Of a DNA stretch of 64,000 nt, positions 38,921-49,623 are shown piece after piece. Location of the stretch: NCBI RefSeq assembly GCF_003846135.1, contig NZ_RHHM01000009.1, forward strand, positions 1-64,000, given 5' to 3'. The position numbers and the translations under genes were made by a program. This stretch comes from Erwinia psidii (GTDB lineage Bacteria > Pseudomonadota > Gammaproteobacteria > Enterobacterales > Enterobacteriaceae). Positions within the stretch are counted from its first letter, which is position 1, and each line of letters opens with the position of its first letter. The notes under the pieces are model-generated. The model did no database searches. It was given only the letters and a program-made list of their open reading frames with translations, and was not told the DNA's origin.

Positions 38921-40390
38921 ATGGCAAAAAATAAAAAACGTGGCTTTTTTTCCTGGCTGGGATTAGGGCGTGATGAAGCACCTTCCCAGGAAGTAACAAA
39001 AGAGACGCCAGAAGACAAACAGCCTGCCGTTGATGAAGTGACGGATGCCACCACGCCTCCCAGTCCTGAAGCCAGTTCGCGCGAGGATACACCAGCAACG
39101 GTTGCTGATGACTCTGCAACCTGTGAGAAAAGTGACTCCGCGCCCGGCGAGACGGAAACCGTAGCAGAACATCGGCTTTTGGCCGCCGACACCGCCAAAG
39201 CCGTACTGCCTGTTCCCACGGCAGAAAAGGAAAAACAACCCACAGCACCACCGCCTTGCCCCGCAGCTGAATGCCAGCCTGAGGCGGAACAATTTTCGCC
39301 GCAATCGTGCACGGTAAGTGAAGCTGAGCAGGCTGACGACACGCTGACGAATGCGCCTGAAACCATCGCCCGGACCAGCGGTGAACAGATTGATATTGAA
39401 CAGTCTGTTACTGCACAGGTTAATGAAACGGCAGAGCAGCAACGTCCGACTAAAGAGGGCTTTTTCGCACGTCTTAAGCGGAGTCTGTTTAAAACCCGGC
39501 AGAATCTGGGGTCCGGCTTTATTAGCCTGTTTCGTGGTAAGAAAATCGACGACGATCTGTTTGACGAACTGGAAGAACAACTGCTGATAGCCGACGTTGG
39601 GGTTGAAACCACCCGGCGCATCATCTCAAGCCTTACCCAGCAAGCGGACCGTAAACAGTTACGTGATGCAGAAGCGCTGTACGGCCTGCTGAAGCAGGAA
39701 ATGTCAGATATTCTGGCGAAGGTTGAGTCTCCGCTGGAGATGGCAGCTAAAACGCCGTTTGTGATCCTGATGGTGGGGGTCAATGGCGTGGGAAAAACCA
39801 CCACGATTGGCAAGCTGGCCCGCCAGTACCAGGCGGAAGGTAAATCCGTCATGCTGGCGGCGGGTGATACCTTCCGTGCCGCCGCCGTGGAACAGTTGCA
39901 GGTGTGGGGGCAGCGCAACAACATTCCGGTGGTGGCTCAGCATACCGGTGCGGATTCCGCCTCGGTGATTTTCGATGCCATTCAGGCCGCAAAAGCGCGT
40001 CATGTTGATGTGCTGATCGCCGATACGGCTGGCCGCCTGCAAAACAAATCGCATCTGATGGAAGAGTTGAAAAAAATCACCCGCGTGATGAAAAAGCTGG
40101 ATGAGCAGGCGCCTCATGAGGTGATGCTGACGATTGATGCCAGTACCGGACAAAATGCCATCAGCCAGACTGGCCTGTTCCATGAAGCTGTGGGACTGAC
40201 CGGGATCACCCTGACCAAGCTGGATGGCACTGCCAAAGGAGGCGTTATCTTTTCAATCGCCGATCGGTTTGGTATTCCCATTCGTTACATTGGCGTAGGT
40301 GAAGGCATTGAAGATCTGCGTCCATTTAAAGCTGACGATTTTATAGAGGCACTTTTTGCCCGAGAGGATAATGCGGATGATTCGCTTTGA
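38921..40390 (+). CDS. ftsY: Signal recognition particle receptor FtsY
   Basis: FtsY docks ribosome-SRP complexes at the inner membrane for co-translational insertion. The 489-residue protein has a basic start (MAKNKKRGFFSWLGLG, a membrane-targeting amphipathic segment), an acidic, Pro/Glu-rich A domain (about 20-180), a second basic helix EGFFARLKRSLFKTRQNLG, then the NG GTPase: P-loop GVNGVGKTTTIGKLA, DTFRAAAVEQL, DTAGRLQNKSHLM and TKLDGTAKGG. Length is similar to E. coli (497). It heads the ftsY-ftsE-ftsX operon and overlaps ftsE by 14 bases. Confidence 0.97.
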   Translation: MAKNKKRGFFSWLGLGRDEAPSQEVTKETPEDKQPAVDEVTDATTPPSPEASSREDTPATVADDSATCEKSDSAPGETETVAEHRLLAADTAKAVLPVPTAEKEKQPTAPPPCPAAECQPEAEQFSPQSCTVSEAEQADDTLTNAPETIARTSGEQIDIEQSVTAQVNETAEQQRPTKEGFFARLKRSLFKTRQNLGSGFISLFRGKKIDDDLFDELEEQLLIADVGVETTRRIISSLTQQADRKQLRDAEALYGLLKQEMSDILAKVESPLEMAAKTPFVILMVGVNGVGKTTTIGKLARQYQAEGKSVMLAAGDTFRAAAVEQLQVWGQRNNIPVVAQHTGADSASVIFDAIQAAKARHVDVLIADTAGRLQNKSHLMEELKKITRVMKKLDEQAPHEVMLTIDASTGQNAISQTGLFHEAVGLTGITLTKLDGTAKGGVIFSIADRFGIPIRYIGVGEGIEDLRPFKADDFIEALFAREDNADDSL

Positions 40391-41045
40391 ACAAGTCAGT
40401 AAGGCTTATCTCGGCGGTCGGCAAGCGCTTCAGGGGGTGGAGTTTCATCTGCAACCCGGAGAAATGGCGTTTCTGACCGGACATTCCGGGGCCGGTAAAA
40501 GTACGCTGCTGAAGCTTATTTGCGGTATTGAACGCCCCAGCGCCGGGCGTATCTGGTTTGGTGGGCATGACATAAGCCGCCTGAAAAACAGCGAAGTTCC
40601 CTTCCTGCGTCGCCAGATAGGGATGATTTTCCAGGACCATCACCTGCTGATGGATCGATCCGTTTACGATAATGTCGCGATCCCACTGATTATCGCTGGG
40701 GCCAGCGGTGAAGATATCCGCCGTCGCGTATCGGCCGCGCTGGATAAGGTCGGGCTGTTGGATAAAGCGAAAAGCTTCCCCATTCAGCTTTCCGGCGGGG
40801 AACAGCAGCGTGTGGGTATCGCCCGTGCGGTGGTGAATAAACCGGCGGTATTGCTGGCTGACGAACCTACCGGCAACCTGGATGATGCGCTGTCAGAAGA
40901 AATTTTGCGTCTGTTCGAAGAGTTTAACCGCGTCGGCGTGACGGTGTTGATGGCGACACACGATCGGGCCCTGATCGCCCGGCGCAATTATCGCCTGATG
41001 ACACTCAATCAGGGACATCTGCACGGAGGCCAGGGTGGCAAATAA
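40377..41045 (+). CDS. ftsE: Cell division ABC-type ATPase FtsE
   Basis: FtsE is the cytoplasmic ATPase of the FtsEX complex that activates periplasmic amidases through EnvC and promotes divisome function. The 222-residue protein shows Walker [11 protein letters not shown]-loop MIFQDHH, signature [14 protein letters not shown], Walker [14 protein letters not shown] and the H-loop ATHD. The start [14 protein letters not shown] is the conserved one; it lies within the end of ftsY. ftsX begins inside its 3' end. Confidence 0.96.
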   Translation: MIRFEQVSKAYLGGRQALQGVEFHLQPGEMAFLTGHSGAGKSTLLKLICGIERPSAGRIWFGGHDISRLKNSEVPFLRRQIGMIFQDHHLLMDRSVYDNVAIPLIIAGASGEDIRRRVSAALDKVGLLDKAKSFPIQLSGGEQQRVGIARAVVNKPAVLLADEPTGNLDDALSEEILRLFEEFNRVGVTVLMATHDRALIARRNYRLMTLNQGHLHGGQGGK

Positions 41046-42027
41046 ACGTAACAAACGACCGTCGGCCCCGAAAGCGGTCAGACAAAAACAGCCTTCCAAA
41101 CGCAAAGCACTGAAGGGGGGCTTGCAGGAGCAGTGGCGTTATGCCCTTCGCGGAGCACTGTCCGACATGTGGCGTCAGCCGCTGGCCACGCTGTTAACGG
41201 TAATGGTGATTGCCATTTCACTTACCCTGCCCAGCGTCTGTTTTATGGTCTGGAAAAACGTCAGCCAGGCGGCGGAGCAATGGTATCCGGCACCGCAGTT
41301 AACCGTTTATCTGAGCAAAACGCTGGACGATGATGCGGCAGAAAATGTCGTGGCGCAGATTAAGAAAGAAGACGGCGTGGATAAAGTGAACTACCTCTCC
41401 CGCGAGGAAGCAATGGGCGAGTTTCGCAACTGGTCTGGCTTCGGAGGCGCCATGGATATGCTTGAGCAGAATCCTCTGCCAGCTGTGGCGATTATTACCC
41501 CGAAGCTAAATTTTCAGAATTCTGACACCATGAGCAATCTGCGTGAACGCGTGGCCAAAACGCAGGGGGTGGATGAAGTGAAGATGGATGACAGCTGGTT
41601 CGCCCGTCTGGCGGCACTAACCGGACTGGTGGGACAGGTCGCCGCAATGATTGGCGTGCTGATGATTATCGCGGTGTTTTTGGTGATTGGTAACAGTGTG
41701 CGTCTGAGCATTTTTGCCCGCCGTGACACCATTAATGTGCAAAAGCTGATTGGTGCGACGGATGGTTTTATTCTGAGACCTTTTCTGTACGGGGGAGCAT
41801 TGCTCGGCGTTGCCGGAGCACTGCTGTCGCTCATCCTGTCTGAAATATTGGTATTGCGACTGGAATCCGTGGTGACCCAGGTGGCTGCCGTGTTTGGCAC
41901 CACCTTCAGTCTGCAGGGGCTGGCGTGGGATGAAAGCCTGTTGTTACTGTTAATCTCTGCAATGATTGGCTGGGTTGCCGCCTGGCTGGCAACGATACAA
42001 CATTTACGTCGATTTACGCCCCAGTAA
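41035..42027 (+). CDS. ftsX: Cell division permease-like protein FtsX
   Basis: FtsX is the membrane partner of FtsE. The 330-residue protein has a basic cytoplasmic N-terminus (about 1-50), four membrane segments (near 55-80, 205-230, 255-280 and 300-320) and a large periplasmic loop between the first two, which in E. coli binds EnvC. The start is GTG, overlapping ftsE by 11 bases. The C-terminal [17 protein letters not shown] is typical. Confidence 0.95.
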   Translation: MANKRNKRPSAPKAVRQKQPSKRKALKGGLQEQWRYALRGALSDMWRQPLATLLTVMVIAISLTLPSVCFMVWKNVSQAAEQWYPAPQLTVYLSKTLDDDAAENVVAQIKKEDGVDKVNYLSREEAMGEFRNWSGFGGAMDMLEQNPLPAVAIITPKLNFQNSDTMSNLRERVAKTQGVDEVKMDDSWFARLAALTGLVGQVAAMIGVLMIIAVFLVIGNSVRLSIFARRDTINVQKLIGATDGFILRPFLYGGALLGVAGALLSLILSEILVLRLESVVTQVAAVFGTTFSLQGLAWDESLLLLLISAMIGWVAAWLATIQHLRRFTPQ

Positions 42028-42290
42028 TCCTTTTTTAATAGTTTTTGTTATACTCATCCTCTGTTGCACAGCTGCTGTGCCGCAGAGGAATGCCTCTTGT
42101 GGTTACTTCCCCCGACATGTTTTGTCGTCTCATGCTGTGCATAAAATATTCACCGTCGATAATGAACTTGTGAATAATTTTGTCGTCGAAATCAGCACAG
42201 ATTGCTTTCACTTCTCCGTATCGTTCGCGTATTCTTACGGGTTGTATAAGGGAAGTTGTGGCAATATTGCTTAATACAGAGAGGGTTTGA

Positions 42291-43148
42291 ATGACCACCA
42301 AAGAAATGCAAACTTTAGCTATTGCTCCTTTAGGCAACCTGGATTCTTACATCCGGGCGGCCAATGCCTGGCCTATGCTGACGGCAGAAGAGGAAAAAGC
42401 GCTGGCTGAACGGCTGCATTACCAGGGCGATCTGGAAGCAGCCAAGACGCTGATCCTTTCTCACCTGCGCTTTGTTGTTCATGTCGCCCGTAATTATTCC
42501 GGCTACGGTCTGCCACAGGCAGACCTGATCCAGGAAGGCAACATTGGCCTGATGAAGGCCGTGCGTCGGTTTAACCCTGAAGTGGGTGTGCGTCTGGTTT
42601 CCTTCGCCGTTCACTGGATCAAAGCCGAAATCCACGAATACGTGCTTCGCAACTGGCGTATTGTTAAAGTGGCGACCACGAAAGCCCAGCGCAAGCTGTT
42701 CTTTAACCTGCGTAAGGCCAAGCAGCGTCTGGGCTGGTTTAATCAGGATGAAGTGGAAATGGTGGCCCGTGAGCTGGGCGTGACCAGCAAGGATGTGCTG
42801 GAGATGGAGTCGCGTATGGCGGCTCAGGACATGACGTTTGATCCGACGCCGGATGATGAAGGCGAAGGCCGTTCAATGGCTCCCATGCTCTATTTGCAGG
42901 ATAAATCCTCTGATTTTGCCGGTGGCATTGAGGAAGATAACTGGGAAAGCCATGCGGCAGACAAGCTCAGCGACGCCATGCAGGGTCTGGATGAACGCAG
43001 TCAGGATATTATCCGCGCCCGCTGGCTGGACGACGACAATAAAACCACCTTGCAGGAGCTGGCCGATAAATATGGCGTCTCCGCTGAACGTGTTCGCCAG
43101 CTTGAAAAGAACGCAATGAAGAAACTGCGCGTGGCTATTGAAGCATAA
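42291..43148 (+). CDS. rpoH: Heat-shock sigma factor RpoH (sigma 32)
   Basis: RpoH directs RNA polymerase to heat-shock promoters. The 285-residue protein has region 2 ([41 protein letters not shown]), the RpoH box [18 protein letters not shown] at about 131-148, and region 4 with the C-terminal helix-turn-helix ([29 protein letters not shown]). The first codons (ATGCAAACTTTAGCTATTGC) resemble the E. coli stretch whose pairing with the region around codons 40-70 forms the translational thermosensor; I infer the same here. The 260-base leader between ftsX and rpoH should hold several promoters as in E. coli. Confidence 0.97.
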   Translation: MTTKEMQTLAIAPLGNLDSYIRAANAWPMLTAEEEKALAERLHYQGDLEAAKTLILSHLRFVVHVARNYSGYGLPQADLIQEGNIGLMKAVRRFNPEVGVRLVSFAVHWIKAEIHEYVLRNWRIVKVATTKAQRKLFFNLRKAKQRLGWFNQDEVEMVARELGVTSKDVLEMESRMAAQDMTFDPTPDDEGEGRSMAPMLYLQDKSSDFAGGIEEDNWESHAADKLSDAMQGLDERSQDIIRARWLDDDNKTTLQELADKYGVSAERVRQLEKNAMKKLRVAIEA

Positions 43149-43200
43149 CCAACCGTTGTGAAGAAAAGGGCGGCCAGAGGCCGTCCTCCGCGCCACTGCC

Positions 43201-43233
43201 GAACCCCACATTTTTATGTGGGGTTCTTCTTTT
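43201..43233 (+). terminator. Rho-independent terminator of rpoH
   Basis: GAACCCCACAT, loop TTTT, ATGTGGGGTTC form an 11-pair stem followed by TTCTTTT, about 50 bases after the rpoH stop. Confidence 0.92.
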
Positions 43234-43869
43234 GTAGCGAAACCATGCGATATTTTTCACGGGACAGCCGCGCCTGACGACATATCCTCGTTGCCCCACG
43301 CCTGTCACTACCTTGTTTCAGCGCCGTCGACGCCAGCGGGCACGCCATTCTCGCCAGCAAATGCACATGCTGGTGATAGTGATGTTGTTGCATTCGCGAA
43401 GAAAGGCTTCCTGTTGCCTTACGCCGTGCGTACACGTTCGTTTTGTCAGCCGTAATGCGTTTGCCTGCTCTCCGGCTTTTTCCCACGCATCACTGTCTGA
43501 TGCAGGTTCCGGTTCTGCATGTGTTGCTCAGGTTGCGGTAAGAGCGATATAGATCATCAATCTTGCCGGAAGCGATGGCTGTCGTTAATGCGGCGGATGT
43601 GGTTCTGGCTGAGCGTCGACGCATCCGGGGGCTTTCTCCACAGACTTAAGCTCAGGAACCAGTGGCAAGTCACGCTGAGTTGATTTCCTTAATAAGATGG
43701 TTAAGAGCGATGCCGTAGAGCAAGTCCGTGAACATTCTTTTAATCAGGCGGTCGGGAAGTGGTTATTGGGGCAGTAAAAAAGGGGGCAGAGGCTGCCCTT
43801 TATGCTATTGCGTGAAGGCGGGAACTCGCCATTTGACGATGAATGATGGCGTCTGTCTGGCAATACGGT
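43234..43869. other. rpoH-panM gap where E. coli carries livJ; only broken frames
   Basis: E. coli has livJ between rpoH and panM. Here about 640 bases contain only short frames on both strands, none resembling LivJ or another family I know. Frames of 79-90 codons (43214-43486 minus, 43313-43552 plus) overlap each other in antisense and are Arg/His-rich, which suggests spurious frames or heavily decayed sequence. Confidence 0.5.
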
Positions 43870-44265
43870 TTAATTTCTTTGCCATTCCCAACCGCCCGGC
43901 AGGGCTCTAAATCCCGCCGCCTTTGCAAAAGCCGCAGTAACGTTTGCGTCATGCAGGCCGGTATCAGCAATCCACCATCTGCTGATGGTTTCGTTCTGTG
44001 CCAGCACCTCTTCCAGCAAATACTTTCCCACTCCCCGACGCCGGGTTACTTCACGTACCATAAAATGATGCAACTCACCCGTTTCGCCTTGCAGGATTAT
44101 TCTCACCGCCGCCAGCAGCCGGTCATTAAATTTTGCGGCGTAAAGCTGATGCTGCCGATCGAGTGTTTCTTCAAGCATGGCAGGAACGACATCTGGCCAG
44201 ATTTTTGCCAGATCGAGACAATCCTGAGCGGAAAAATGTTGCAATCTGATGATAGTGAGTTTCAT
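43870..44265 (-). CDS. panM: PanD maturation/regulation acetyltransferase-fold protein PanM (PanZ)
   Basis: PanM (PanZ, YhhK) is a GNAT-fold protein that binds acetyl-CoA and triggers self-cleavage of pro-PanD to active aspartate decarboxylase, and also limits PanD by CoA-dependent feedback. The 131-residue protein has MKLTIIRL at the start, AAKFNDRLLAAVRI, and the acetyl-CoA-binding VREVTRRRGVGKYLLEEVL. The start at 44265 agrees with E. coli PanM (127); a longer frame upstream is not conserved. It is divergent from livK. Confidence 0.93.
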   Translation of the reverse strand: MKLTIIRLQHFSAQDCLDLAKIWPDVVPAMLEETLDRQHQLYAAKFNDRLLAAVRIILQGETGELHHFMVREVTRRRGVGKYLLEEVLAQNETISRWWIADTGLHDANVTAAFAKAAGFRALPGGWEWQRN

Positions 44266-44650
44266 CTGTGGTACCGGACGAATTCGGGAGGCATATTGTA
44301 GCGGATTTTCCTCAAGGCAGACGCGTAACTTTTTTGTACGAAAACAAAGCAATCTGTGTGATGCGTGCTTAAAATTAAATGTAAAAACTAATCCAGTGTC
44401 TTTTTTCCAGCACAATTAACTGCAAATGCGCGGAAAAAACCAGCGTTAATGTCAGAGGATTATCCTGCGATAAACGGTTATTTCTCAATATGTCAGTTGA
44501 TTTACAGAAGAAAACTCCTGTTTAATAACCTGAATTTTAAAGCCTTATTGCTTAAATGCCGTATAAATTCCGCTAACTCTTTCTGGCGAAAGCATTTTCT
44601 GCGGAATACAGTTGAACATAAGTACAAACATAACAGATGGGGTACTCAGG
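44266..44650. other. panM-livK divergent regulatory region
   Basis: About 385 AT-rich bases separate the two divergent genes. In E. coli the liv promoters are controlled by Lrp and leucine, but I see no motif that can be assigned. No gene is supported; a TTG at 44612 in frame with livK would add a non-conserved extension. Confidence 0.5.
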
Positions 44651-45766
44651 ATGAAAATCAGTAAAGGTAGCGCGTTCCTGGCAGGCTGCGTGGCAATGGC
44701 TCTCGGCCATGCTGCCATCGCTAAAGACATTAAAGTTGCTATCGTGGGCGCGATGTCCGGCCCGGTTGCGCAATATGGTGATATGGAATTTACCGGTGCG
44801 AAGCAAGCTATCGCGGATATCAACGCGAAAGGCGGAATTAATGGTGACAAATTGGTCGGTGTGGAATACGACGACGCCTGCGATCCAAAGCAGGCGGTCG
44901 CCGTCGCCAATAAAGTGATCAACGATGGTATTCGCTACGTTATTGGTCATCTTTGCTCCTCTTCAACCCAGCCTGCTTCTGATATTTATGAAGATGAAGG
45001 CGTGCTGATGATCACACCAGCGGCGACTAACGCCAATCTGACGACGCGGGGTTACAAGCTTATTATGCGCACCACCGGTCTGGATTCCGATCAGGGGCCA
45101 ACTGCAGCGAAATATATCCTCAGTGAGATCAAACCGCAGCGTATCGCGGTGATTCACGACAAACAGCAATATGGCGAAGGCCTGGCGCGTTCCGTGCAGG
45201 ATAGCCTGAAAAAATCCGGTGGCAATGTGGTGATGTTTGAAGGTATCACCGCGGGCGATAAAGATTTTTCCACCCTTGTGGCGCGTCTGAAGAAAGAAAA
45301 TATCGACTTCGTTTACTACGGCGGTTACTACCCGGAGATGGGCCAGATCCTGCGTCAGTCCCGTGCTGCCGGTTTAAAAACCCAGTTTATGGGACCGGAG
45401 GGCGTGGGCAACTCGTCATTGTCTAACATCGCAGGTGCCGCTTCTGAAGGTATGTTGGTAACGTTGCCGAAACGTTACGATCAGGTCCCGGCGAACAAGC
45501 CGGTGGTTGAGGCATTAAAGGCGAAGAAGCTGGATTCTACCGGCCCGTTTGTCTGGACGACCTATGCTGCATTGCAGGCGCTGACTACCGGTATGGAGCG
45601 TAGCAAAAGCGCCGAGCCAGAAGATATTGCTAAAAATCTGAAAGAGGGTGCGCCAGTGCCGACGGTGATGGGTGACCTGAGCTGGGATGCCAAAGGTGAC
45701 CTGAAAGGTTTCGAATTTGGTATCTTCAAATGGCATGCCGATGGTTCTTCATCCGTAGTGAAATAA
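44651..45766 (+). CDS. livK: Leucine-specific/branched-chain amino acid periplasmic binding protein LivK
   Basis: This binding protein captures branched-chain amino acids in the periplasm for the LivHMGF importer. The 371-residue precursor has a signal peptide of 24 residues (ending HAAIAK) and a mature part close to LivK, with [16 protein letters not shown], the disulfide Cys pair in DDACDPKQ and [12 protein letters not shown], and [15 protein letters not shown]. Because livJ is missing next to rpoH, this may be the only LIV-type binding protein of the locus, and its specificity (Leu versus Leu/Ile/Val) cannot be read with certainty. Confidence 0.94.
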   Translation: MKISKGSAFLAGCVAMALGHAAIAKDIKVAIVGAMSGPVAQYGDMEFTGAKQAIADINAKGGINGDKLVGVEYDDACDPKQAVAVANKVINDGIRYVIGHLCSSSTQPASDIYEDEGVLMITPAATNANLTTRGYKLIMRTTGLDSDQGPTAAKYILSEIKPQRIAVIHDKQQYGEGLARSVQDSLKKSGGNVVMFEGITAGDKDFSTLVARLKKENIDFVYYGGYYPEMGQILRQSRAAGLKTQFMGPEGVGNSSLSNIAGAASEGMLVTLPKRYDQVPANKPVVEALKAKKLDSTGPFVWTTYAALQALTTGMERSKSAEPEDIAKNLKEGAPVPTVMGDLSWDAKGDLKGFEFGIFKWHADGSSSVVK

Positions 45767-45775
45767 TAAAATCAG

Positions 45776-45802
45776 AGCGGACGGCGTTAACGCCGTCCGC
45801 AT
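45776..45802 (+). terminator. Hairpin between livK and livH (attenuator-like)
   Basis: A perfect GC-rich palindrome GCGGACGGCGTTAACGCCGTCCGC follows livK by about ten bases and is trailed by only three T. In such operons this usually gives partial termination and protects the binding-protein mRNA, so that livK is expressed above the membrane genes. Confidence 0.7.
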
Positions 45803-45910
45803 TTATAATGTCTTAATCGTTTCTCATGTGATGATGCATTGGGTGATGTAATACCAATGATAATCAACATGTTACTGGCCGCCAGGGTGGCAAGAAGTAA
45901 GGTATCAGGT

Positions 45911-46837
45911 ATGTCCGAGCAGTTTCTCTACTTTCTGCAACAAATGTTCAACGGCGTTACGTTGGGCAGCACTTACGCGCTGATCGCCATTGGTTACACC
46001 ATGGTGTACGGCATTATTGGCATGATCAACTTCGCCCACGGCGAGGTATATATGATCGGCAGCTATGTCTCCTTTATTGTCATCGCCGCCTTAATGATGA
46101 TGGGTATTGACGTCAGTTGGATGCTGATAGGCGCTGGTTTTATCGCCGCGATCGTCATTGCCAGCGCATATGGCTGGAGTATTGAACGCGTGGCTTATAA
46201 GCCTGTCCGTTCGTCCAAACGCCTGATAGCGTTAATTTCCGCCATCGGGATGTCAATTTTTCTGCAAAATTACGTCAGCCTCACTCAGGGCTCACGCGAT
46301 CTGGCGCTGCCCAGTTTGATCACCGGTCGGTGGACTCTTGCTGTCGCTAATGGTTTTGCCGCCACTATTTCCACCATGCAGATTGTTATCTGGGTGGTGA
46401 CCTTCATTGCCATGCTGGCGCTGACGTTATTTATCCGCTATTCCCGCATGGGCCGCGCCTGCCGCGCCTGTGCTGAAGATCTGAAAATGGCCAGCCTGCT
46501 GGGGATTAACACTGACCGCGTTATCTCGTTAACCTTTGTGATTGGTGCTGCAATGGCAGCGGTTGCGGGGGTGTTGCTGGGCCAGTTCTACGGTGTGATT
46601 AACCCCTATATTGGCTTTATGGCCGGGATGAAAGCCTTTACCGCCGCGGTACTGGGCGGCATCGGTAGCATCCCTGGCGCGATGCTTGGCGGTTTGATCC
46701 TCGGTATTGCTGAAGCGCTGACCTCGGCATATTTAAGCACTGAATATAAAGATGTGGTTTCTTTTGCACTGTTGATTGTAGTGCTGTTGGTGATGCCAAC
46801 CGGCATTCTTGGTCGCCCGGAGGTTGAAAAAGTATGA
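45911..46837 (+). CDS. livH: Branched-chain amino acid ABC permease LivH
   Basis: One of two inner-membrane subunits of the LIV-I importer. The 308-residue protein equals E. coli LivH in length, with about eight helices and the family blocks [30 protein letters not shown] and [20 protein letters not shown], which contain the cytoplasmic coupling region for the ATPases. The start is MSEQFLYF (45911), as in E. coli; a longer in-frame start at 45839 is not conserved. Its stop overlaps the livM start (ATGA). Confidence 0.96.
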   Translation: MSEQFLYFLQQMFNGVTLGSTYALIAIGYTMVYGIIGMINFAHGEVYMIGSYVSFIVIAALMMMGIDVSWMLIGAGFIAAIVIASAYGWSIERVAYKPVRSSKRLIALISAIGMSIFLQNYVSLTQGSRDLALPSLITGRWTLAVANGFAATISTMQIVIWVVTFIAMLALTLFIRYSRMGRACRACAEDLKMASLLGINTDRVISLTFVIGAAMAAVAGVLLGQFYGVINPYIGFMAGMKAFTAAVLGGIGSIPGAMLGGLILGIAEALTSAYLSTEYKDVVSFALLIVVLLVMPTGILGRPEVEKV

Positions 46838-48108
46838 AACCCCTCAACCTGCTTAATGCTGTTGCTTCCGCGCTGATGCTGCTGGTGCTGGCGGCGTTCT
46901 TTATGGGAATGCGCCTTAGTCTCGATGGAACGCAGCTGGTGGTTCACAGCGCTGACAGCGTGCGTTGGAACTGGATTGCTGGCGGCTGTGCGGTGGTATT
47001 TGTCTTCCAGTTGCTACGCCCTGTGTTACAGCGCGGTCTGAAGAATGTCTCTGGCCCGGCAATGATTTTACCGGGCATTGATGGTTCCACGGCGAAACAA
47101 AAGCTGCTGCTTCTGGCGCTGATTATTGCCGCCGCCGCCTGGCCTTTTTTGGTTTCACGCGGCACGGTGGATATTGCCACGCTGACGCTTATCTACGTGA
47201 TGTTGGGCCTGGGGCTGAACGTGGTGGTGGGGCTTTCTGGCCTGCTGGTGCTGGGCTATGGCGGATTCTACGCTATTGGTGCCTATACCTTTGCGCTACT
47301 GAACCACTATTACGGCCTTGGCTTCTGGGAATGTCTGCCGCTGGCCGGTCTGGTGACGGCGATGTTTGGTCTGCTACTGGGCTTCCCTGTGTTGCGTCTG
47401 CGGGGTGACTATCTGGCGATTGTGACGCTGGGCTTTGGTGAAATCGTCCGTATCCTGCTGCTCAACAACACCGATATCACCGGTGGGCCAAATGGTATCA
47501 GCCAGATCCCAAAACCCTCGTTGTTTGGTCTGGAGTTCAACCGCAGCGTGCGCGACGGTGGCTGGGATACCTTCAGTAATTTCTTTGGCCTGGCCTATAA
47601 CCCCAGCGATCGCATTATTTTCCTCTACATGGTGGCGTTACTGCTGGTGGTGCTCACGCTGTTTGTCATCAACCGTTTGCTGCGGATGCCGCTGGGCCGC
47701 GCCTGGGAAGCACTGCGTGAGGATGAGATTGCCTGCCGTTCTCTCGGTCTCAGCCCAACCCGTATCAAGCTGACGGCATTTACTATCAGCGCGTCCTTTG
47801 CGGGTTTTGCCGGCTGTCTGTTTGCAGCGCGCCAGGGCTTTGTCAGCCCGGAATCCTTTACCTTTGCCGAGTCAGCCTTTGTTCTGGCGATTGTGGTGCT
47901 GGGGGGCATGGGATCGCAGTTTGCGGTGATCCTTGCCGCGATCCTGTTAGTGGTGTCCCGCGAGCTGATGCGTGACCTGAACGAGTACAGCATGCTGGTG
48001 CTGGGTGCGCTGATGGTGCTGATGATGATCTGGCGGCCACAGGGGCTGTTGCCGATGAAACGTCCGCATCTGAAGCTGAAAAATGTGGAAAAAGGAGAGC
48101 AGCCATGA
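46834..48108 (+). CDS. livM: Branched-chain amino acid ABC permease LivM
   Basis: Second permease subunit of LIV-I, 424 residues (E. coli 425), with about ten helices. Seen are [57 protein letters not shown] and [19 protein letters not shown], the EAA-like coupling loop. It overlaps livH upstream and livG downstream by four bases each, so the operon is tightly coupled. Confidence 0.96.
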   Translation: MKPLNLLNAVASALMLLVLAAFFMGMRLSLDGTQLVVHSADSVRWNWIAGGCAVVFVFQLLRPVLQRGLKNVSGPAMILPGIDGSTAKQKLLLLALIIAAAAWPFLVSRGTVDIATLTLIYVMLGLGLNVVVGLSGLLVLGYGGFYAIGAYTFALLNHYYGLGFWECLPLAGLVTAMFGLLLGFPVLRLRGDYLAIVTLGFGEIVRILLLNNTDITGGPNGISQIPKPSLFGLEFNRSVRDGGWDTFSNFFGLAYNPSDRIIFLYMVALLLVVLTLFVINRLLRMPLGRAWEALREDEIACRSLGLSPTRIKLTAFTISASFAGFAGCLFAARQGFVSPESFTFAESAFVLAIVVLGGMGSQFAVILAAILLVVSRELMRDLNEYSMLVLGALMVLMMIWRPQGLLPMKRPHLKLKNVEKGEQP

Positions 48109-48872
48109 CCCAGCCTTTACTGGCCGTAAGTGGCCTGATGATGCGCTTTGGCGGCCTGCTTGCCGTGAACAACGTTGCGCTGGAATTAAGGGAGCGGGAA
48201 ATTGTTTCGCTGATTGGTCCGAACGGTGCGGGTAAAACCACGGTATTCAACTGCCTGACCGGCTTCTACCGTCCGACCGGCGGCAGTATCACCCTGCGCG
48301 ATCGGCAGCTGGCTGGACTATCTGGTCAGAAAATTGCCCGGATGGGTATTGTGCGCACTTTCCAGCATGTTCGACTGTTTCGTGAAATGACGGTCATTGA
48401 AAACCTGCTGGTGGCACAGCATCAGCACCTGAAAAGCGGTGTGTTTGCCGGATTGTTGAAAACGCCGGGCTTCCGTAAAGCTGAAAGTGAAGCGCTGGAC
48501 CGTGCCTCCGGCTGGTTGCAGCGGGTTGGCCTGCTGGAGCTTGCCAACCGGCAGGCGGGCAATCTGGCCTATGGCCAGCAACGGCGGCTGGAAATCGCCC
48601 GTTGCATGGTGACCCGCCCGGAAATCCTGATGCTGGATGAACCGGCTGCGGGACTCAACCCGAAAGAGACTCATGAGTTGGATGAGTTGATTGCTGAACT
48701 GCGGGGCGAGCACAACGTCTCGGTATTGCTGATTGAGCACGATATGAAACTGGTGATGGGCATTTCAGACCGCATCTATGTGGTTAATCAGGGTACGCCG
48801 CTGGCGCATGGTACGCCGGAGGCTGTCCGCAACAACCCGGATGTGATCCGTGCATACTTAGGAGAAGCATAA
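48105..48872 (+). CDS. livG: Branched-chain amino acid ABC transporter ATPase LivG
   Basis: One of the two different ATPases of LIV-I. The 255-residue protein has Walker [11 protein letters not shown]-loop RTFQHVRLF, signature [14 protein letters not shown], Walker [14 protein letters not shown] and the H-loop LLIEHDM. Length equals E. coli LivG. Overlap with livM is four bases; livF follows after one base. Confidence 0.96.
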   Translation: MTQPLLAVSGLMMRFGGLLAVNNVALELREREIVSLIGPNGAGKTTVFNCLTGFYRPTGGSITLRDRQLAGLSGQKIARMGIVRTFQHVRLFREMTVIENLLVAQHQHLKSGVFAGLLKTPGFRKAESEALDRASGWLQRVGLLELANRQAGNLAYGQQRRLEIARCMVTRPEILMLDEPAAGLNPKETHELDELIAELRGEHNVSVLLIEHDMKLVMGISDRIYVVNQGTPLAHGTPEAVRNNPDVIRAYLGEA

Positions 48873-48873
48873 G

Positions 48874-49584
48874 ATGAATGCCATGCTCTCTTTGCAAAAC
48901 GTCAGCGCCCACTACGGCAAAATTCAGGCGTTACATAACGTCAGCCTGCATATTAATCAGGGTGAAATCGTTACATTAATTGGTGCCAACGGCGCCGGAA
49001 AAACCACTATCCTTGGTACGCTGTGCGGTGAACCCCGCGCCACCGAAGGCAGTATCAGCTTTGACGGCAAGGACATTACCGACTGGCAAACGGCGCGCAT
49101 TATGCGCGAGGCGATTGCTATCGTGCCGGAAGGGCGGCGGGTATTTTCCCGCATGACGGTGGATGAAAATCTGGCGATGGGCGGTTTCTTTGCCGATCGC
49201 CAGCAATATCAGCACCGCATCAAACGGGTGTACGAGCTGTTCCCGCGCCTTTATGAGCGTCGGGTGCAGCGTGCCGGCACCATGTCCGGCGGCGAGCAGC
49301 AGATGCTGGCCATTGGCCGGGCGCTGATGAGTCAGCCGCGTCTGTTGCTGTTGGATGAGCCATCGCTGGGGCTTGCGCCGATTATTATCCAACAGATTTT
49401 TGACACCATAGAGCAGCTGCGACAGGAGGGTATGACCATTTTCCTCGTTGAGCAAAATGCCAATCAGGCGCTGAAGCTGGCTGACCGGGGTTATGTGCTG
49501 GAAAACGGGCATGTGGTGCTGGAGGATAGCGGTGCGGCGCTGCTGGCTAATGAAGCGGTGCGCAGTGCTTATCTGGGCGGATAA
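48874..49584 (+). CDS. livF: Branched-chain amino acid ABC transporter ATPase LivF
   Basis: Second ATPase of LIV-I, 236 residues as in E. coli (237). Visible are Walker A GANGAGKTT, Q-loop IVPEGRRVFSRMTV, signature MSGGEQQMLAIGRAL, Walker B LLLLDEPSLGL and the H-loop FLVEQNAN. It is the last gene of the liv operon and is followed by a GC-rich hairpin. Confidence 0.96.
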   Translation: MNAMLSLQNVSAHYGKIQALHNVSLHINQGEIVTLIGANGAGKTTILGTLCGEPRATEGSISFDGKDITDWQTARIMREAIAIVPEGRRVFSRMTVDENLAMGGFFADRQQYQHRIKRVYELFPRLYERRVQRAGTMSGGEQQMLAIGRALMSQPRLLLLDEPSLGLAPIIIQQIFDTIEQLRQEGMTIFLVEQNANQALKLADRGYVLENGHVVLEDSGAALLANEAVRSAYLGG

Positions 49585-49593
49585 CCTTTCTCG

Positions 49594-49623
49594 TCCGGGG
49601 CCGGATTTACCGGCCCCGGACCG
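49594..49623 (+). terminator. Hairpin after the liv operon
   Basis: GTCCGGGGCCGG, loop ATTTA, CCGGCCCCGGAC pair to a long GC stem about ten bases after livF. A T-run is lacking, but the stem strength and position support an operon end. Confidence 0.7.

Noticed and set aside
38851-39924. 357-codon minus-strand frame opposite ftsY
   Set aside because: A shadow of the ftsY acidic A domain; Ser/Cys-rich composition results from reading its antisense strand.
43214-43552. Overlapping frames of 79-90 codons on both strands after rpoH
   Set aside because: They overlap in antisense, are Arg/His-rich and match no family.
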